Shown here one piece after another: positions 5,871-7,842 of a DNA stretch of 7,842 bases (positions are counted from its first letter, which is position 1; the number at the start of each line of letters is the position of its first letter). This DNA comes from Kiritimatiellia bacterium (GTDB lineage Bacteria; Verrucomicrobiota; Kiritimatiellia; SLAD01). The position numbers were made by a program, and so were the translations under genes. Below the pieces are notes generated by a model. That model saw only the letters and a program-made list of their open reading frames with translations. It was not told where the DNA came from and did not search any database. Location of the stretch: positions 1 through 7,842 of the forward strand of contig SKZA01000098.1 in assembly GCA_007127595.1 (NCBI GenBank), given 5' to 3'.

Positions 5871-7842
5871 ATGATTGATAAATCCCAAAAGATGACGCGT
5901 TCGTTCATTTGGCTGAACATCGCTCAATTCGGCGGTGCATTGAACGACAATGTGTTCAGGGCGCTTGTCATCTTTTTCCTGATCACCTTGAGAGGGACAG
6001 AGGCCGCGAGTCTCTTGAATGCGGTGGTCGGAGCGATCTTCGTCATCCCGTTTCTGCTGTTCATGACCACTGCCGGTGTCCTTGCGGATCGCTTCAGCAA
6101 GCGAAATATCACGGTGGTCGTCAAATGTATCGAAACACTGGCCATGTGCCTGGCAATTGCGGCCTTCTATTTTCGCAACGAGTGGATGGCCTACGGCGTC
6201 TTGTTCTTGATGTCGACGCAGAGCGCGCTGTTCGGTCCATCGAAGTACGGCATTCTGCCGGAACTGGTCGGTAAGCACCGATTATCCCGGGCAAACAGCC
6301 TGCTGGTCCTCTTTACGTACCTGGCCATCATTGTCGGCTTGGCGCTGGCGCCTACGGTCGATTACGCGCTGGACGGAAATTACGCGATGGCCGCGGTGGT
6401 CTGTCTCGTGATCGCAGTAGCCGGTCTCGCAGCGGCGCTACGCATTGAAACGACGCCTGCGGCGGGCGGGCAGCGAAGGGTTTCCGCGTTCATCCTTCGC
6501 GATATATGGCGCACGCTGCACAGCATACGGCACGACGGATTCCTCATGCTGGCGGTGATCGCCGCCGCCTACTTCCTGTTGATCGGCGGCTTTGTTCAAA
6601 TGAACATGATCCCGTACGGCATTGAAATGCTGGGTATCACGCAGCAGCAAAGCATGTACGTGTTTCTCTTGTCGGCCCTCGGTATCGGCCTGGGCGCCTG
6701 GCTGGTCGGACGCTTGTCGGGTCGTAACATCGAATTTGGTCTGGTACCCGTCGGTGTCTTCGGCGTGACCGTGGCCTCGCTCGGCTTGTACGTGTTTACG
6801 GACAATCTGGCGGTCGTCTGTGGTTTCGTCTTTCTGCTCGGCCTTAGCGCCGGATTTTTCATCGTGCCCCTGGAATCCTTTATTCAATACCGCAGTCCGG
6901 AAAAGCGACGGGGCGAAATTATCGCGGCGAAGGGATTCCTCGCATGGGTCGGCGTCCTGTTAGCGGCCGTGCTCATCTATGTCTTTGCCGAAATCTTTCA
7001 ACTGACACCCGCACAGGGATTCCTGATCGTCGGTGTAACGACGTTTGTACTCGCCATCGTTGCATTCTATGTGTTGCCGGACTTCTTCCTGCGTTTTGTG
7101 GTCACATTGCTCACGAAACTGGTCTACCGCATTCGCGTGATTGGCCGGGACCACGTACCGATCGAGGGGCCGGCGTTGCTCGTGTCGAATCATGTATCGT
7201 GGGTGGACGCGTTGCTGCTCAATGCCACGACACAGCGACGGATCCGGTTCATGATGCACCGGAAGCTCTACGAGAAGAAATGGCTGAATCCGTTTATGCG
7301 CCTGGCGGGCGTGATCCCCATTTCGTATCAGGACCCGCCCAAGAAGATTCTGGCTTCGATCGAGGCGGCGCGCGCGGCGCTGGAGGACGGATATATGGTG
7401 TGTATTTTCGCCGAGGGCGCAGTAACACGCAGCGGCATGTTGCAGGAATTCCGCAATGGATTTCAACGCATCGTGCGCAACACCGATGTGCCGGTGATCC
7501 CCGTCTATCTGGGCGGGGTATGGGGGAGTATCTTCAGTTATTTCTACGGGAAACCGATGCTCCGTTGGCCGGCCATGCTTCCGTATCCGGTATCGGTGCT
7601 GTTCGGCGAGCCATTGCCGCCCGACACGCCCGCAACGGAGGTGCGGCAAAAGGTGATGGAACTGTCGGTGGACTATTTCAATGACCTTAAACCGCGGCGT
7701 CATTCGGTCGGCGAAGAGTTCGTGATCACCGCGCGCCGGCATTGGGGGCGTGAAGCGATCAACGATACCACCGGCAAGTCGTTGACCTTCGGCAGGACGC
7801 TGATCGCCGCGACGGCCTTGGCCGACCTCCTGGAAGAAGAGA
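5871..7842 (+). CDS. aas: MFS lysophospholipid transporter-PlsC acyltransferase-acyl-ACP synthetase fusion (LplT-Aas type), 3' truncated by window
   Basis: The frame is open from the ATG at 5871 to the window end, giving 657 codons of a longer protein. Residues about 10-403 are an MFS transporter of the LplT type: FGGALNDNVFRAL (20-32), loop motif GVLADRFSKR (69-78), FGPSKYGILPELV (121-133) and repeated hydrophobic segments. Residues about 415-600 are a PlsC/LPLAT acyltransferase with NHVSWVD (His441, Asp446), FAEGAVTRSG (block III, Glu515-Gly516) and VIPVYL (542-547). From about residue 612 an AMP-binding domain begins, with ITARRHWGREAINDTTGKSLTFG. In E. coli, LplT imports lysophospholipids and the separate Aas protein activates fatty acids on ACP and re-acylates them at the membrane; here the two are one polypeptide, a fusion known in other bacteria. 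AGGGAG lies 8 nt before the ATG, and an in-frame TGA at 5808-5810 limits upstream starts. Transcription is probably sigma-54 dependent. Confidence 0.93.
   Translation, partial: MIDKSQKMTRSFIWLNIAQFGGALNDNVFRALVIFFLITLRGTEAASLLNAVVGAIFVIPFLLFMTTAGVLADRFSKRNITVVVKCIETLAMCLAIAAFYFRNEWMAYGVLFLMSTQSALFGPSKYGILPELVGKHRLSRANSLLVLFTYLAIIVGLALAPTVDYALDGNYAMAAVVCLVIAVAGLAAALRIETTPAAGGQRRVSAFILRDIWRTLHSIRHDGFLMLAVIAAAYFLLIGGFVQMNMIPYGIEMLGITQQQSMYVFLLSALGIGLGAWLVGRLSGRNIEFGLVPVGVFGVTVASLGLYVFTDNLAVVCGFVFLLGLSAGFFIVPLESFIQYRSPEKRRGEIIAAKGFLAWVGVLLAAVLIYVFAEIFQLTPAQGFLIVGVTTFVLAIVAFYVLPDFFLRFVVTLLTKLVYRIRVIGRDHVPIEGPALLVSNHVSWVDALLLNATTQRRIRFMMHRKLYEKKWLNPFMRLAGVIPISYQDPPKKILASIEAARAALEDGYMVCIFAEGAVTRSGMLQEFRNGFQRIVRNTDVPVIPVYLGGVWGSIFSYFYGKPMLRWPAMLPYPVSVLFGEPLPPDTPATEVRQKVMELSVDYFNDLKPRRHSVGEEFVITARRHWGREAINDTTGKSLTFGRTLIAATALADLLEEE

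Noticed and set aside
6960..7742. A 260-codon - strand open frame and a 246-codon + strand frame inside the MFS-acyltransferase gene
   Set aside because: Both overlap the continuous frame carrying the NHxxxxD and EG acyltransferase motifs and are shadows of it.

Overview
The window looks like an ordinary chromosomal segment from a moderately GC-rich, Gram-negative-type bacterium. Its gene content fits an organism with an inner membrane, a periplasm and a sigma-54 regulatory system: HflK/HflC, an exported squalene-cyclase-fold protein, a sigma-54 activator and a fused LplT-Aas-type lipid enzyme. The GC-rich hairpin repeats and the 7-bp degenerate repeat arrays between genes remind me of PVC-group genomes (Verrucomicrobia/Kiritimatiellota type). 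That assignment is an impression from pattern memory, not a demonstrated result. I see no tRNA, rRNA, CRISPR array, transposase or phage gene.

Layout. (1) Bases 1-1440, + strand: the C-terminal end of hflK, then a complete hflC that overlaps it by one base. Together they encode the SPFH membrane complex associated with the FtsH protease. (2) Bases 1441-2637, - strand: an exported prenyltransferase/squalene-cyclase-repeat protein, convergent with hflC with no bases between the two stop codons. (3) Bases 2638-2935: a divergent intergenic region holding a 137-bp mosaic of nested hairpins. (4) Bases 2936-3367, + strand: a hotdog-fold (4HBT) thioesterase whose stop codon lies inside a short 7-bp repeat tract. 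(5) Bases 3368-3591: a convergent intergenic region, half of which is a degenerate heptanucleotide array (3476-3587). (6) Bases 3592-5607, - strand: a two-gene unit, a sigma-54 enhancer-binding protein followed 3 nt later by a DJ-1/PfpI protein. (7) Bases 5608-5870: a divergent regulatory region with a large composite inverted repeat, a near-perfect -24/-12 sigma-54 promoter pointing right, and two small hairpins in the predicted leader. (8) Bases 5871-7842, + strand: an MFS transporter fused to a PlsC acyltransferase and to the beginning of an AMP-binding acyl-ACP synthetase, running off the window end.

The most notable arrangement is regions 6-8. A sigma-54 activator without a recognisable receiver domain is transcribed away from a gene that carries a textbook sigma-54 promoter with a dyad-rich element just upstream. 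The simplest reading is a local circuit in which the activator, perhaps sensing envelope or lipid stress and linked to the DJ-1/PfpI protein, switches on lysophospholipid uptake and re-acylation. The promoter match and gene order are visible in the sequence; the regulatory link and the signal are inference.
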